From a bacterium (GTDB taxonomy: Bacteria > Patescibacteriota > Patescibacteriia > Patescibacteriales > GWC2-42-12): a DNA stretch of 35,919 nucleotides. Location of the stretch: positions 1-35,919 of the forward strand of contig JAUSGE010000046.1 in NCBI GenBank assembly GCA_030649205.1. The letters are read 5' to 3'. Below the pieces are notes generated by a model. The model was not told the origin of the DNA and did not search any database. It saw only the letters and a program-made list of their open reading frames with translations. This document shows positions 35,018 to 35,919 of this stretch, piece by piece (within the stretch, counting starts at the first letter, position 1; every line of letters starts with the position of its first letter). A program made the translations under genes and the position numbers.

Positions 35018-35872
35018 ATGCCATACCGAACAAACTACGGCGATCTGCCGAAAGAAAATTCAACGCTGGAAACCGCGAAAATTGTAATTTTGCCCGTGCC
35101 GTACGACGGAACTTCAACCTGGGGCAAGGGCGCGGACAAGGGTCCGTCAGCGATTTTAGAAGCTTCGGCCAATATGGAATTATATGATATAGAAACCGAT
35201 TCTGAAGTTTATAAACAAGGTATATTCACCGCCAAGCCAGTGATAGAGAAAGGCGCGCCGGAAAAAATGGTAAAAAAAGTTAAATTAGCCGTAAGCGAAT
35301 TGCTTGGCCAAAATAAATTTGTCGCGGCTTTAGGTGGCGAGCACTCCATAACAGTCGGCGCGGTCGGCGCTTACGCAGGTAAATATAAAAAATTATCGGT
35401 TTTACAATTGGACGCTCATTCTGATTTGCGTCCGCAATATCTTGGTTCAAAATATAGCCATGCCAGCGCCATGGCGCGGGTACGAGAATTATGTCCGATC
35501 GTTCAGGTCGGCATTAGGAGCATGGATATAATAGAAAAGCCGTTGGTTGATAAAACGCGAGTATTTTTCGCGGAAAATATTTATAACAAAACGGACTGGA
35601 TGGAAAAAGCGATTTCCAAGTTAACTGATAAAGTTTATATTACGATTGACCTGGATGCTTTTGACCCGTCAATTTTACCATCAACCGGCACGCCCGAACC
35701 GGGCGGTTTAGGCTGGTATCAGGTTTTGGAATTTATGAAAAAAGTAATTAGCAGGAAAGAGGTAGTCGGCTTTGATCTGGTTGAATTATGCCCGAATAAA
35801 AACGAGAGATCGTCTGATTTTTTGGCCGCCAAGCTGATCTATAAATTGTTAAGTTATAAGTTTATAAAATAA
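35018..35872 (+). CDS. Agmatinase / arginase-family ureohydrolase
   Basis: LGGEHSITVG, LQLDAHSDLRPQYLGSKYSHASAM, ITIDLDAFDPSILPSTGTPEPGGLGWYQ. Confidence 0.93.
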   Translation: MPYRTNYGDLPKENSTLETAKIVILPVPYDGTSTWGKGADKGPSAILEASANMELYDIETDSEVYKQGIFTAKPVIEKGAPEKMVKKVKLAVSELLGQNKFVAALGGEHSITVGAVGAYAGKYKKLSVLQLDAHSDLRPQYLGSKYSHASAMARVRELCPIVQVGIRSMDIIEKPLVDKTRVFFAENIYNKTDWMEKAISKLTDKVYITIDLDAFDPSILPSTGTPEPGGLGWYQVLEFMKKVISRKEVVGFDLVELCPNKNERSSDFLAAKLIYKLLSYKFIK

Positions 35873-35895
35873 CGGCTTTAAAAATTACAATATTT

Positions 35896-35919
35896 AAAAA
35901 CGCCTTTGCGGGCGTTTAT
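35896..35919 (+). terminator. Rho-independent terminator of the agmatinase-family gene
   Basis: aaacgcc-tttgcg-ggcgttt. Confidence 0.75.

Noticed and set aside
1-35919. CRISPR array, tRNA/rRNA genes, transposase genes or alternative genetic code
   Set aside because: No regularly spaced repeats, no recognisable tRNA T-arm or rRNA sequence, no transposase-like ORF; genes read through normally with standard stops.

Overview
This 35.9 kb window looks like a gene-dense chromosomal segment of a small-genome, AT-leaning bacterium. The style resembles Candidate Phyla Radiation/Patescibacteria; that placement is inference, with no rRNA marker present. About 38 credible CDSs are visible, and most of the other track ORFs are antisense shadows. 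Housekeeping genes: pilT plus a prepilin, rpmF-nusB-rnc, ruvB, glnA, HU, ymdB, rny, clpP, a DHH phosphoesterase, rbfA, infB, purA, guaB and an agmatinase/arginase-family gene. Accessory content: (1) a four-gene island at 5164-9851 with a LexA-like S24 repressor, a 642-aa nuclease-methyltransferase fusion, a PD-(D/E)XK-like ORF and a two-TRD specificity subunit, with no HsdR translocase in the window; it is preceded by a perfect sigma70-type promoter, a dyad operator candidate and an almost leaderless start. (2) A cupredoxin / ferric-reductase-like flavoprotein / malic enzyme run at 16699-19541, where the cupredoxin has His in the usual axial Met position and its start codon sits inside a 14-bp inverted repeat. 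(3) Three exported orphan proteins at 14820-16614. (4) A Fic protein with Gln in place of the catalytic His. The window also has several dispersed palindromic repeat families and long RNA-like hairpins flanking the nusB-rnc operon. No tRNA, rRNA, CRISPR array or transposase gene was recognised.
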